From the NCBI GenBank assembly GCA_000181795.3, contig CM012953.1, positions 4,177,923 through 4,241,922 on the forward strand: a stretch of 64,000 nucleotides of DNA, in the 5' to 3' direction. A program made the position numbers and the translations under genes. The notes beneath the pieces are model-generated. The model did not search any database and had not been told where the DNA came from. It saw nothing but the letters and a program-made list of their open reading frames with translations. Shown here piece by piece: positions 1 through 14,157 of this stretch (its first letter is position 1; each line of letters begins with the position of its first letter). Source of the DNA: Trichinella spiralis (taxonomy: Eukaryota; Nematoda; Enoplea; Trichinellida; Trichinellidae).

Positions 1-1964
1 TAAAAATATTTGCACTAAAATAAACATCCAGAAACTGGATTTTGTACGCATGAATTTTAATATCGAAGCTGTTTTAATGTAAAATTATATTTAATTCTTA
101 TGATAAATAACATGAGTTGTATTTTGAAAAATGTCATTCATGTCGGAAAGAACGATAAAATGTACGTATCATAGCCTCTAATCTTCATAACAACAACATG
201 ACTTGTTAATTGAAAATCATTTAAAATACTCTTCTTTAAAATGAAGCAATGAAAGAAGAGATATAAAAGCTGGTATTAAGTTTTAAGTAAAATTAATCAT
301 GATGAAAGTGTGATAAAATGTTTAGAAATTAAAAGGCATTTATTTGAAACAGTGACATACATAACAGACATTATTTTATAATAAAGTAAAATAATTTATT
401 GGCCATGTCTGTATTTTATGAGAAGAGAATTAATTATCAGTAGTTATTAATCAAATCAAAGTTGTAATGAAAAATTCACTGACAATTATGATTTACATGT
501 GCAAAAATTTTAATGTACCATAAGCAATAAAATATACTATTTATATTGGTTATTATAAATACATTTTACAAAGATATTTTCACACCAATGGCTTGTCTAA
601 ATTTAATTAAATATGGTTCTGGTTATCATTCAGTAAAACAATTATTTATAAAATTTGAATAAAGTGAAAACGTTTTCTTATTTTCTATGCCCATCAATTT
701 TTAAATTAAATTTACGAAACTCTGAACATTAATTTTGAATTGTCCTTTAAAGGAAATAAGGAAATATCATGCTGGCGAACAACCTGTGCATTAGCAAAAT
801 TTTATTTTGTAAATTTTTTAGAACAAGAATAATGCACCTCTTTAATTTATTTTTAGTAATGCAAAAATGCTAAATGCAAGTTATTAACTGCAATTTATAA
901 TGTATAACGTTGCCAAATTAAAAACATTTTATGTGAATTTTATTTCAAATATCTTAATTACTGATAAATTTCTGTTTGCAGCAGTTTATCCTCACAGTTT
1001 ATGAATTAGATAATGGAGGTTACATATTTCATAATTAAGATGATTACATATTATCATATAAATTTTATATTTGTGCTAATATTTTACTGTATTTGATGAA
1101 ACTTTAATCACTTTATCCGAATGATTTAAGATTATAGTAATGATTTTAATATAGATAAAAGACTTTTAATAATCTTTATGCTGTTAGAAGTTCATTGCAT
1201 ATAAAAAAATTTATGCGAAATATTAAAATGATTAAAGGTCTTAAACCTGTTTTTCTTTCATTTACAGCACAACACAAAATAAAGAATTAATACCATTCAG
1301 TTTTGAAACTATACCAATTGTAAAATGTAAATGAGTTTCGTTAAATGAAGTTTCAAAATTTTCAATATATGAAACAGTTCATAAGTACTGAAAGGAACAG
1401 TAGCGCTGTTGCAAGATGTATGTTGAATTTCTTATGCTTATGTTCAAAAAAACTGCAACGTAGATCAACTTTAAAATTTTAATTATAAAGTACATTATGA
1501 ATGTATATAAAATTACAGCTAGGATAAATTTTAAGTTTGTTCGTATATAAGTAGTAATGAAGCTTTATTTTTGGTGAATAATTGTTGCATTTTAAATATT
1601 AAATTTCAAAAATTAAAGTAGTTGAATTTGAACTGAAAACTGAAGCAGTTTAAAACAAAATTGAAACATAAAAGGCGCTTTTTTCTTAAATTTTGAAATA
1701 AAATATGAAAAATAATCTAGTGTTTCAGTTAGTATAATATTTGATTAATTAATAAAAATTATAATAGCACAAAACAACGATTCTGTTTATATTAGAACTC
1801 CTTTAATTAGATACTGTTCCACATATAGTAATCTTGAAATGTTTAAGTTTATATGAGACAGATTTAATTTACGCTTCTTGTATTTCAAAAGCGTATATTA
1901 ATTCTTTTCATATATAGAAGTTGTAATTGTTTAATAAATGCGTTATTGGAGCGAAATGTTCGTA

Positions 1965-1986
1965 TCTGGTCGTTAAGACGACCAGA
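1965..1986. repeat. Perfect 9-bp inverted repeat (hairpin)
   Basis: TCTGGTCGT at 1965..1973 and ACGACCAGA at 1978..1986 are exact reverse complements around the loop TAAG. No gene or terminator context explains it. It sits at the start of the GC-richer upstream island. Confidence 0.6.
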
Positions 1987-2229
1987 CAAGAGGCGGAAGT
2001 TCTTGCACAGCTTGCATTAACCGCCCGCTGGATATTTCTGATAACTTTATCAAATTGATGCAAACTATGTTGTTGTTGAAAAGTTTTACAAAATTAAGCC
2101 ATTCTTAATAGAATTGTAAATTCAAGTGCAATTTCCAGTAGAGTATAGATCAGATATTAAAAACTTCTCTATTAAAGCACGTATTTTTTTCAAATGGACG
2201 ATTTTAATTTAAAAGAAAAAAAAGGAATC

Positions 2230-2625
2230 CATATTTGATACTGTTCACTCGTGATGGGTTCTTGCAGTGAAAAAAGGATGACATAGAAGAACTGAGATTG
2301 GCCATGACACAGATTAACGGTCTCCTATTGTAGTACACGTTAATTAGCCGCTCAGCTACTGGAAATTAAGCCGCTAATCGTTCCGTTGCAATGGTGATCA
2401 TGCAAAGCAATAAACGACTGACCATCTTGGACAATTTGTCATCATTAAAATCACCTACTGAGAAGTGTAATTGCCAATGGAACAATAGGACATCGTCGAC
2501 GCGGAACGGACGCTCATGTTCAACCTAAGCTAACAAGAAAGCCACACCGTCGGCGGTAACTTAGCGCCTGCACAGATCATCTGCGCTCAATTAGCCTCGA
2601 AGAATCTCATTGTCAACTGTAATAA
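2230..2625. promoter_or_regulatory. GC-richer non-coding island, candidate enhancer of HMX
   Basis: This block of about 400 bp is clearly less AT-rich than its surroundings and has no open frame of note. It holds several homeodomain-type cores close together: TTAATTAGCC near 2340, GCTAATCG near 2375 and CAATTAGCC near 2590. Being 1.8 to 2.2 kb upstream of a homeobox gene it could be an auto- or cross-regulated enhancer. That is inference from composition and motif clustering only. Confidence 0.3.
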
Positions 2626-4180
2626 AAGCACATTCACAAATTATACAGATAATCATGACAAAAGATTATTCTGTTCTTCAAAAGAGACAGACTATAATAT
2701 AAAGTTACACATTTTCAAGTGTTTATTTATGTAATAATATAGTTATTCATTTTTATTTTTATCTTTTGAAAGGCTTTTATTAAAAGCAGTTCTTATAAAT
2801 TACTTTATATATTATAAATTATTGCTACATTTAATATTTATTTCAAAATTTGTAATTTTATAAATGTTTATATACTTCATTTCAAAATACTGTAAAACAT
2901 TAAAAAATATTTTTCTCCTTTACACTTTACAAAATAATTAATCTGCGTTATAATGGATTGTTTTTATAAAAAACAGCATATTAAATCTAAATGCTTATAA
3001 ATAAATAATAAAAAATATCTGAAATTATTATTATATTCCACTAACGAATATTAATCAGTGTTCTGTAAATTCTTAACAAAAGTAATTTATCATATTAATT
3101 GATTTATAAAAAGATTTTGAATTTTTTAGTTACAAATGCAATACACAAAAATGTATATTTTCAACTAAATTGAAGTAATTTTGCAGAAAAGCTAAGCATG
3201 CATTAGAAAAATTATAACTTGAAATAAGTTTCAATAAGTAAATATGATTAAATTTAATGGAAGAAATTACAGTTTTTGGAGCAAAAATTTTATGAAAACA
3301 ACTGCAGAGCTTGCAACAATCTTTGCTTTTTAATATTGCAAGTTTTAAACAATAGTCGTTTTATATTTGTTATTTTTATTTGTGCAATATTCATTGTTTT
3401 ATGAAATTTCATTAAATAATAACATATAGCTTTAAGGAGTATGCTTTTTTTAAATCATTTTATAATTCAAATGCATAACAAACAAACTAAAATGAGTTAA
3501 TATAATAAAATTTCAAATATTAAAAATATTGAACAGCATGTTACTTTAAAATATTTCAACGTTTGTTCATGTGAAACTTAAAATGGATAAACTTGAACTC
3601 AATTTTAATGATAATTGAAACTGCAAATTTTTATTTTTAATAAGCAGAAATTAAGGTATTATTCATTCATTGTATCGTTTATAGGAACATATAAATTAAT
3701 TTTTTTAACATTTTATTTATAATTTGGTAAATATAATTTGGAAATAAATTTTATAAATGAAATATTTCATTAGAAATTTACAGCTCTAAACTGAACTCAC
3801 AGGTAAGAATAACTCTTATTTAACTATATTTCAATGCACAATTTAAAGCAAGTAATTGAAGATGCTTTGTAGGAAATTTAATTCTGAAGAAGGCAGGTTC
3901 TCTAAGACACATTTTGTCGATATAATTTAGTTTGAATTCAAAGCTAGAAGCAAAATCAGCGCGTCATTTGATATTGTGTCATTTGTATTAGTGAAGTGAT
4001 CCGATTATAGATGCGCTGATTCCTAGTCAACACATTTTTCTAATCGACCAAAAGCGCTTTCAATTTTGAATTTAGATAATTGATTTGAAGTTAATAAATA
4101 TCTGTTTATAGCCGCATGAGTGTATTGGCGAATGAAGACGTTCACATGCAGGTGTCGATTAAGCTGGATCAATGTTTGTC

Positions 4181-4193
4181 CTGCCAGAGGGCG
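4181..4193 (+). promoter_or_regulatory. CTCF-like site in front of HMX
   Basis: CTGCCAGAGGGCG matches 11 of 13 positions of the animal CTCF core consensus CCASYAGRKGGCR and is followed by CTTGC. It lies about 230 bp upstream of the HMX start codon in a slightly GC-richer stretch. CTCF was lost in Caenorhabditis but is kept in some clade I nematodes, so a real site is possible. A single motif match is weak evidence. Confidence 0.3.
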
Positions 4194-4425
4194 CTTGCTT
4201 TTGATCAGCATTACACACTTGTACTGTAGTCCATTTAAAATTCGACACATTTCCGCTTTGCTGTGATTGGTTGTTGATGTCATCACTTCATGAAAGCATC
4301 AGCAAATTATACTTGTATCACGTGGAAAAGGAAAGAGGCATCAACGTTTGCGCAAATTGAAGCCACACGAGCTCATTTATTCAATCATACAATATAAAGA
4401 AATCCTTTTTTTATTGGGCATTTCA

Positions 4426-7138
<2,713 letters not shown>

Positions 7139-9056
7139 TAATCAAATATGAAAATATTTCTTTCTTCATTGCAATATCATCTAATAAGATCTATATATAA
7201 AATTTTGCATTTTTTCATATGGCGGTAGTGCTATGGAAATCAATGGCTGTTATCTTGTTGTATTGTGCAACTTTTAAAAATAATAAACTAAGAAATTCTT
7301 TATTGCAAATCTATTCTTTTAATAAAGTTGGGATTCTGTTTTTGTTTAATAATAAAACTTATTATTAAAGTAATATTTTAATATTATGCATAAATATTTT
7401 GAATAAACTAATTTTATTACTGCACAGCTGACAGGAATAATTTATTCCCATTATCTTGCAATATACTACTATCAATTTCAACTTTAAAAAAATAACAATA
7501 AGCTACATTATAAGCTGCTTTATTTCATTTTTATACTTCATTATTATTTACGTTTTATTCAGGGAAAAATTTGATTTTTAGAATATGTTCGAGTTGTATT
7601 CCAGGTAAACATCTTCTATTTTTGTTATATATTATGAATTTTATTTATGAAAAAGAACGTTTTGAGTATTTTAAAAAGATAGAACTATAGGAATGTAAAT
7701 TTTAAATCTTGCTACAGTTTATTTAATTTCTAGAATAAAGTTTTGCTGTTATTTTCAAATAATAAAACAATTTAATTTATTTAATTTGAATTGATCTCCT
7801 CACTTGCAGTGCAAATATTACCTCAAGAAATGGCATACTGTAAATCTGTGTAAAGTCTTAATGGTAAATTTAACAAGAAAGGAAAATGGAAAATTTTTAA
7901 TTTTATAAAAAAAGGTTTATGTAAAGGCAGTTATTCTATGTTTTGCTAAACGACAGCTTTTGCTCATTCTCTCACTGCAGGCGATGGCATTATCAGAAAG
8001 TAATTAAGCTGATGTTTCTGAAAGATAATTGAACAAAGCATGGATTGAGAAAAGTCATTATTCCAATTCTGCATACAAGTTACATGGATTGGTGGAAAGT
8101 GAAGGAAATTGAAAGATTATCGTGTAAATAGCAAAGATTAAGACGGTCAGTGCCTTTCTGAAGAGTTGATGAGAAAAGGCGATGAAGCTTTCCATCATTG
8201 CAACCCTAACTATTAATTATCTTTAACCACATGACGTTTCTATTTAAAAGCTTTTACTTTACTGCTGATAGGCTGACGTTGCTCTGAATCATTCGATTTA
8301 AATAACCGATGACTTGGATAAGCGTTCAATTTCTACTTGTGGACATCAGCAACAATATTTTCCATCACGGCCCAGTGCACTGCACAGCAAAATCACTTAC
8401 ATGTAAAGTCCCCAAAATCGATTTTGCTTTTTCCAAAAAATTATTTACTTATTTATTATTATTGATATCTATTATTTTCCAAATGTAATTATTTCAAAAG
8501 AAAATATGAAATCAGTTGTTAGATATTTTGAAATAAAGAAATATTTATTCATATTTTGCATGTCCATTGAATTAAATTTTCCAAACCATTGACATCAAAT
8601 AGACATCTGGAAATACTGATAATTTTAAACAGCAAATCACTTTCATAGATGCTTTAGCGTCATCATCTACACTGCACTGATGATAAATGGAAATTATAAA
8701 ATATAGATACAGATCAGCAGTGTTTGCTTGCAATTGTTACAAACAGTTTCTACAGTTATGCGTACATATTTTTGAAATTAATTTTTTCTGAAAGTTTACA
8801 TGAGTATCATAATAATAAACAATTATTTTATGATAAGTTTATTAAATTTACAACTTATAGACAATACTAACAAAATCGTATTTTAAGAATTAATTTTAAT
8901 GACTAAGTTGAGCAGCACTCCTTCTTGCAATTATCCGACATGACAAATATTAAAACCAAACATTACATTTTGAAAAAAAAACTTTCATATAGAAAAAGAA
9001 TATCAAAATTCAGCTATTACAGTCAACTTTGATTGCTTTCATTAGATTTGAAAGCA
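7139..9056. other. Intergenic, no gene seen
   Basis: This is the HMX 3' flank, with several AATAAA signals in the first 250 bp. A slightly GC-richer stretch at about 7940..8400 has no open frame. Nothing else is recognised. Confidence 0.5.
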
Positions 9057-9701
9057 TCACATTTCAGAAGGGAGTAAATAATTTGGTATTTTTGTATAAT
9101 TATTGGTAGTTTGCGCAAAAAGCCACTTCTTATGGAAACTTTCTTCAGGATTGTTCATGGTAATCTGAAAATTGAAATTCTTAATAACCAATTTTGAAAA
9201 TCAGTAGAATACGTATCTTTATTTTACTTTGAATATAAATTTATTAGTAAAATTTGTAAAACCCATATTTTTAAAATGTGCAGCATGTTTTTATTTTATA
9301 ATTTTTATATAAATAACTTTACCCAAATTTTAAATAATTTGTTACCTTCATTTGCATATACACCGGTTGCTTGCTTTGAAATGTGGAAGTCATATCCTCC
9401 GCCTTCAGCCACTTCGTCACACTCTTGTACGCTGGTCTAGCAAAATGCTTTGCAACGAAAGCGGTAGCATTTAGAAAATTTCCCCAGTAGCAGTTTTGAC
9501 GAAAGCAACGATAGAATATGATGTTTTCGAAAGGGTTGATGAAATATTTCGACAATTTATTCTCGGTTTTATTTTCCTCAGCACAAGGTGGATATTGTTC
9601 AAGTTTCAGAGTCACAGGCATACCGTGAGGAATCCCATCCATCACTGAGAACAACTTATCATCATACGTCTTAGTATTTTCACACGGTAACTGCGTCATT
9701 A
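9057..9701 (-). CDS. Uncharacterised secreted Cys-containing protein, 3' exons only
   Basis: Two joined exons are visible. The internal exon 9701..9343 starts after a TTTTCTAACAG acceptor and ends at ATGAAG/GTAACA. The terminal exon 9161..9057 starts after TTTTCAG and ends in TGA; the phase fits. The peptide has four Cys in pairs (LPC, PPC, YRC and QNCYW), sites of the NKT, NAT and NYT type for N-glycosylation, and no membrane segment, so an extracellular protein is likely. I do not recognise the family. The exon supplying the start and a signal peptide was not found in 9.7-10.7 kb; the candidates I tried break the frame. Confidence 0.5.
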
Positions 9702-10686
9702 CTGTTAGAAAAAGCAGAACAGTACAAATCTGAATGAACAGTGCTTAAAGCTGAAATATTAATGCTGAAATCGAATGCCGAATTCTCACTCTTACAGTGT
9801 TGAACAGTTGAAGTGTTTAAAGCATTTAAAGCATTTTTCACAAAAAGAATTGTTTGAAATAGTTTAAATTTATTTTGAAAATTTAAACAATCTTTCAAAA
9901 CAAACAATTTAATCTTTTTTAAAGTCAGAGTTAAACAAAAGTTGCTTTTACTCAAGAATAATGAATAAAAAATCTTATTTCATATTTAACTTGATGTGTA
10001 ATGTTGTATTTTCAAAAATTACCATTGCACATTGTAGGTTGAAGGAAGAAAACGCCTAATCTTCATTTCATCCATCAACTAACTGTGAAACTTTTCATTT
10101 CTGCAACACAAAAGAAACAAATCGCCAAAAAATATCATAAATTCTCAAATATAATAAGTATAAAAATAGGTGGCACAGTGTGTAAATATTGGTAAAATGA
10201 AAATTAAAAGTAAGGTATTCTGAAAAAAGAAATATACACAATTGACATATGGATGGTATACATTCTTTGATTCTTAAATTCTTTGTTCTAATAATATTCA
10301 AACATTTCACATTTGGTTGAAAATTATAAAAATCTCTCATCACAATTACAATGCAATAGAAGAAATTATAAAAGAAAAAATTACAATTTGAAATTCTGCT
10401 TGCAGATTTGATAGTTAATTTTATATTTAGCTGCTTCTAAAATAATAACAATAATAATTAGAAGAGAACAACTTTCCATAAATAATATGTTTATTATATG
10501 AACTGTCAACAAAATTATACCGCACACATTAACAATAACCAAAAGAAAAACAAGCCCTCATTTCGAGCAGCATCAGTATTCTTACATCAGTTTGAAAATT
10601 TTTTAAAAATACCAACGGTGCTCGAATTGAAAATGAAAAAGAAAATTGATAAAGAGAAACCATATTCATGTTTCCAATTTAGAAAA
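9702..10686. other. Intergenic or intronic stretch
   Basis: AT-rich; probably holds the missing 5' exon of the minus-strand gene that ends at 9057, but no exon with matching phase could be supported. Also the 3' flank of SEC11. Confidence 0.4.
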
Positions 10687-11235
10687 TTATTCACGATGAA
10701 GAAGAACAACAGCAGCAAGGACGGACAAAAGCACGTACTTCAGCTTTGGATAATCGTTCATCAGAATAGTGACAATGCCGACGTAGGGCACGCATCCTTT
10801 GGCGCGCCCAATTACGTCTTTTCGCTTCAGCCAAAACTGACCCGGGGCATACAAGCCTCTGTCGTCGACGGCGTTGTTGTCGCCTTTGGTCAAAAACAGC
10901 ACCTCGCCATTAGCATCTTGGTGAACCTTCAATACCCGGTGCACGATTGGAATTTCACGCCCCTCAATTTTGAACACGGTCACATCGCCGGCATGGATCG
11001 GATCGTCAGTGTTGGTCAAGAATAGCAAATCTCCACGATAAAATGCTGGCTCCATACTGCCGCTGAGAACCACCACCACGGGACTCTCGGATCCGGTCAA
11101 GACAATCAACGATTTCCAAGTCATCAAAGCTGAGCAGACGATCATCATACAATTCAGCACTTGGTAGAACAGCTGCCGCTTGTTCATTCGCTTCACTTCG
11201 TTGAACATGGAAAATTCGAACAGTGACTTCAACAT
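10687..11235 (-). CDS. SEC11: Signal peptidase complex catalytic subunit SEC11
   Basis: This is the ER membrane serine protease that removes signal peptides, in complex with SPC subunits. It is a single exon of 182 residues, close to the animal SEC11A/C length. The N-terminal [15 protein letters not shown] precedes one membrane segment (about residues 27-46). The catalytic Ser60 lies in [17 protein letters not shown], His99 in IPIVHRVLK and the acid in [12 protein letters not shown] (124-125), with the C-terminal [15 protein letters not shown]. All catalytic residues are present. The ATG is preceded within 12 bp by TTTTGCAG and TTTTTCAG acceptors without an upstream exon of its own. It lies 136 bp behind RRP40 on the same strand, which suggests trans-splicing in an operon. 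Confidence 0.97.
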   Translation of the reverse strand: MLKSLFEFSMFNEVKRMNKRQLFYQVLNCMMIVCSALMTWKSLIVLTGSESPVVVVLSGSMEPAFYRGDLLFLTNTDDPIHAGDVTVFKIEGREIPIVHRVLKVHQDANGEVLFLTKGDNNAVDDRGLYAPGQFWLKRKDVIGRAKGCVPYVGIVTILMNDYPKLKYVLLSVLAAVVLLHRE

Positions 11236-11371
11236 TGCTGAAAAATCTGCAAAACAAGAAAAATAAGCAACCTAACTTGTTAAAACGTTGATGAAACACA
11301 ATCATGGCTTTTTCCACTTTTTCCTTGTTTTTCACACACACACACACACACACAAACATGTCAAAATTTAT
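11236..11371 (-). promoter_or_regulatory. Intercistronic region with trans-splice-like acceptor
   Basis: Read on the minus strand it holds, in order, an AATAAA overlapping the RRP40 stop (11372..11367), a GT repeat, a pyrimidine-rich tract, and acceptors TTGTTTTGCAG and ATTTTTCAG just before the SEC11 ATG. This spacing is what nematode operons with spliced-leader addition look like. The role is inferred. Confidence 0.5.
11333..11354. repeat. (CA)11 microsatellite
   Basis: Eleven CA units in the RRP40-SEC11 intercistronic gap. On the coding strand it reads as GT repeats. Confidence 0.9.
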
Positions 11372-12836
11372 TCAAACAGCACATTCGTTGGAAGTAAAAT
11401 TTTTGAAAGCAGTTTTGATCACTTCAGCTTGCCGATGATGAGGTACAATGTTTCCCAATTGCAGTGCATGCGAGATGGCCATCCTTTGGCGAGCGGTTGA
11501 GGCACGGATCCAAACCCAACCGTTCATTCCGATGGCCAACTCGCATGGAACTTCCTTACCGACGGCCAACAGAACTTGCTTCTTCCTACCCAACAGTCTT
11601 CTCGCATAAGCTGGTGGCATTTTCAGCATCATGCCATCACTGGGCAATATGCCTACAATTAAGAACAAATAATTCACACTTCCCAGCAAAAACCATGCTA
11701 TTCAATTTTCAACCCAAATTATTCGCTTTGCCCATTTCATCCTTGCACACTAATTCTGGTTCAATGTCGTGCTTTAACCTGCCATAAATAACATCACCCA
11801 TATTCACCACTGGTCTCATTCTTTTGGTCGCATTTTCAAAAGACAAGTAATGGATAATTGCCGTCTTCCAAGCACCAATTTCCACTTTCCAATAATCCAT
11901 CCATTTGCCAACCACAATGCCTACAACTCTGTCACCGGCATATGGAAAATAAGCTTTTTCACAGAAATCAATCCAAATTCCATCTTTACGTTGCAGTGCC
12001 ATGCCAAAATGCGTGCTTATCAACTGATTTGACGACAACCTCACGCCTGGACCCATCGCCAAAGGAAGATGGAACACCGGACCCAAGTCATCGCCAGGAA
12101 AAACCAACCTTTTCTGCAACTTAGGACTATTTCGCAATGCATTCTCACTGAAATTAAAATCACAAACAAAATATTATTACAAATCGGACCAACATCTGTT
12201 AATATTTCAAATAACAATAAATAAACTAACTATGATGATCAATTGAATATCTAAACAAAAATTTTTTAATGGAATCAACAAATTAAAATGAAGTCAATAA
12301 CCAAAAAACCTTTTTCAGTACATTTGAGTTTATTCATGCTTTTGTGATGCTAAAAAAATTATTTTCAAAACAACTGTAAAATTTAGTTTCGATATGTTAG
12401 AATGCATTTTCTTCACAAATACATATTAAAATAATGTCAGCCAAAAAATAAACAATATTACATCACGGTTATAATTATTAATGAAAAAATGTACAACAAC
12501 TATTATTACAATGACAACACAATTACAGTTACAATAGTAACAAACATTACAATTCTAGAATAGCAGATGATAAATATCATTAAACAAACAATCAAAACAG
12601 TACACTCTAGCATCAACAATCAAATTAAATTAAAAATCATAAAAATTCATATGCTTTGAGTTGAAAAATATCATTTTAACAGACTAATTTATAGCTAAAA
12701 TTATCAAATTCTGCACTTATTATGAATTAACAAAACATTACCTATCTTCTATCATTTTTTTGCGGGCCAGTGATTTTTTATCTGAGTCTTTTGACTTTTT
12801 TGTCAATGCTTTACTGCATCCAGGTTTCAATGACAT
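11372..12836 (-). CDS. EXOSC3: Exosome complex component RRP40 (EXOSC3)
   Basis: This is an RNA-binding cap subunit of the nuclear and cytoplasmic RNA exosome. The model has exons 12836..12742, 12147..11714 and 11652..11372, in phase throughout, giving 269 residues (human 275). Exon 1 encodes a Lys/Ser-rich start. Exon 2 holds the N-terminal and S1 parts: LVFPGDDLGPV, GDRVVGIVVGK and HYLSFENATKRMRP. Exon 3 holds the KH part with the family GxNG signature in IGMNGWVWIRA. Donors and acceptors are GTAATG/TTTCAG and GTTGAA/TTGTAG. The gene is immediately upstream of SEC11 on the same strand, so it is likely the first gene of a two-gene operon. Confidence 0.93.
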
Positions 12837-13189
12837 TATCTTTAGCACACTCTCCAGCTAGGATTTTTTTATTAAAATTGCCAATGAATAGCTTACTTAC
12901 TGTATCTTGATAATTAAGTTCTGTATGAAAATAAATTCAAAGCAAAATATAAAATAAATATATAAAAAAGCAATAAATGTTCAATTTTTCGTATATTTTT
13001 AACTTTAATCATAGTTTAATTAAAACATAAATTTATCATAAAATACAGTATGAAATGAGAAAATTAAGATTTATTAAACAAGCTAGAAAATGTAAAAGTT
13101 ACAAGAAGTTATAATAAAAGACTGTTCTTTATAAAAGTTAAATATTTTTTGCTATAGTTTGTTTTCACAAAGCAGATTAGTATGATGTG

Positions 13190-13600
13190 CTTTGAATTTG
13201 TAGCGAGCCGCTCCCTCGAGCGGGCTCGTTCACTTCCTCCAACATGTTATTGGCGCGTTCGTCGCTATTCGGCAACGGGCCGGTATTGACCGGCGGGTTT
13301 CCCTTTCTTTCTGATTCGCGCTTTCCTGATGGCATAGTAGCAATCAAACAAAAGGCAGTAAGTATATTTTTTATTGGCAACCGCGAGCGAGAACCGACGA
13401 CGATGTGTTACCGCAAGCTTCTCCGACAGCACAACAACGACTCTCACACGTATGTCCGTACTACCGTACTCCACCTCTGATTTTCAAGTCCAATTTTTCT
13501 TACGGTAGCTTCACCTTTCTTCCGCTTTGTTGTCTGGAGGACTAGAGTTGTTCGCTCGGTCCGCGTCCGCTACACATTCAGTATGGAAATGTAAAATTTT
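13190..13600. promoter_or_regulatory. CpG- and GC-richer island upstream of the RRP40-SEC11 pair
   Basis: This block is much richer in CG dinucleotides than its surroundings and lies 350-760 bp upstream of the RRP40 start codon. Open frames on both strands are short and unlike any family I know. It could be promoter sequence, a 5' untranslated exon or an unrecognised exon. Donor-like ACC/GTAAGAAA and GCG/GTAACAC occur on the minus strand. Confidence 0.35.
13204..13228. repeat. GC-rich hairpin
   Basis: Arms CGAGCCGCTC (13204..13213) and GAGC-G-GGCTCG (13218..13228) pair over 10 bp with a one-base bulge around the loop CCTC. It is the most GC-rich short segment in this part of the window. Confidence 0.6.
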
Positions 13601-14157
13601 GCATCGTTTTTCAACTGTGTTTGTATATTTAATGGTTGTTGTTATGGTTTATTGGTTATGCTTCACGCGTCGTTGCTTATAATCAATGAAAAATGACAAC
13701 AGTCAAAACACATATATGAAAAACCGAAAAAGTTGCACTGCAGTGTGACAAGGTGATTGATTAAAACTTGCAGCAGATTGTTTATGTAAAAAGAAATTCA
13801 GTAAGGGCGAATTAAATTAAATTTATTATTAATTACAAATTTAGTAAAGCTGAATTGCATAGAATAATTATTTCAAGAGCTGCTGGTTTCTGTAAAATGA
13901 AAGAGAATTTTTAAATAATTTACTTCTTCATAAAGTGTGAAAATGAGAACAAAAACAGTTTTACGCTCTGTTAATAAATATAACAGATTCTTAATGTACT
14001 TCCTTATTGAAATACATACCTTTTAAAAAATGAAAAATAGTCATACAGATCGAAATAAAATAGCAACATTTATTTAAAATGCGCTACTATTAATTTATAA
14101 CTTCATTCAATAACAGAAATAAAACAGTTTATCAGTATATACATTTGATCAACAGAT

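Larger units (their letters stand above)
1..4180. other. AT-rich non-coding region upstream of HMX
   Basis: No convincing exon is visible on either strand; open frames are short and of random composition. The stretch is strongly AT-rich apart from the GC-richer part at about 1950..2620, which is listed separately. It is probably the upstream regulatory region of the HMX gene that starts at 4426. Confidence 0.6.

Noticed and set aside
4023-4286. 87-codon minus-strand open frame upstream of HMX
   Set aside because: No similarity to any family, no splice context, and it overlaps the probable HMX promoter.
10498-11025. 175-codon plus-strand open frame
   Set aside because: Antisense to SEC11, which is conserved from end to end on the minus strand.
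13177-13480. Three short overlapping open frames on both strands
   Set aside because: They exist because the island is GC-rich and so stop-poor. None shows a family pattern or consistent splice phase.
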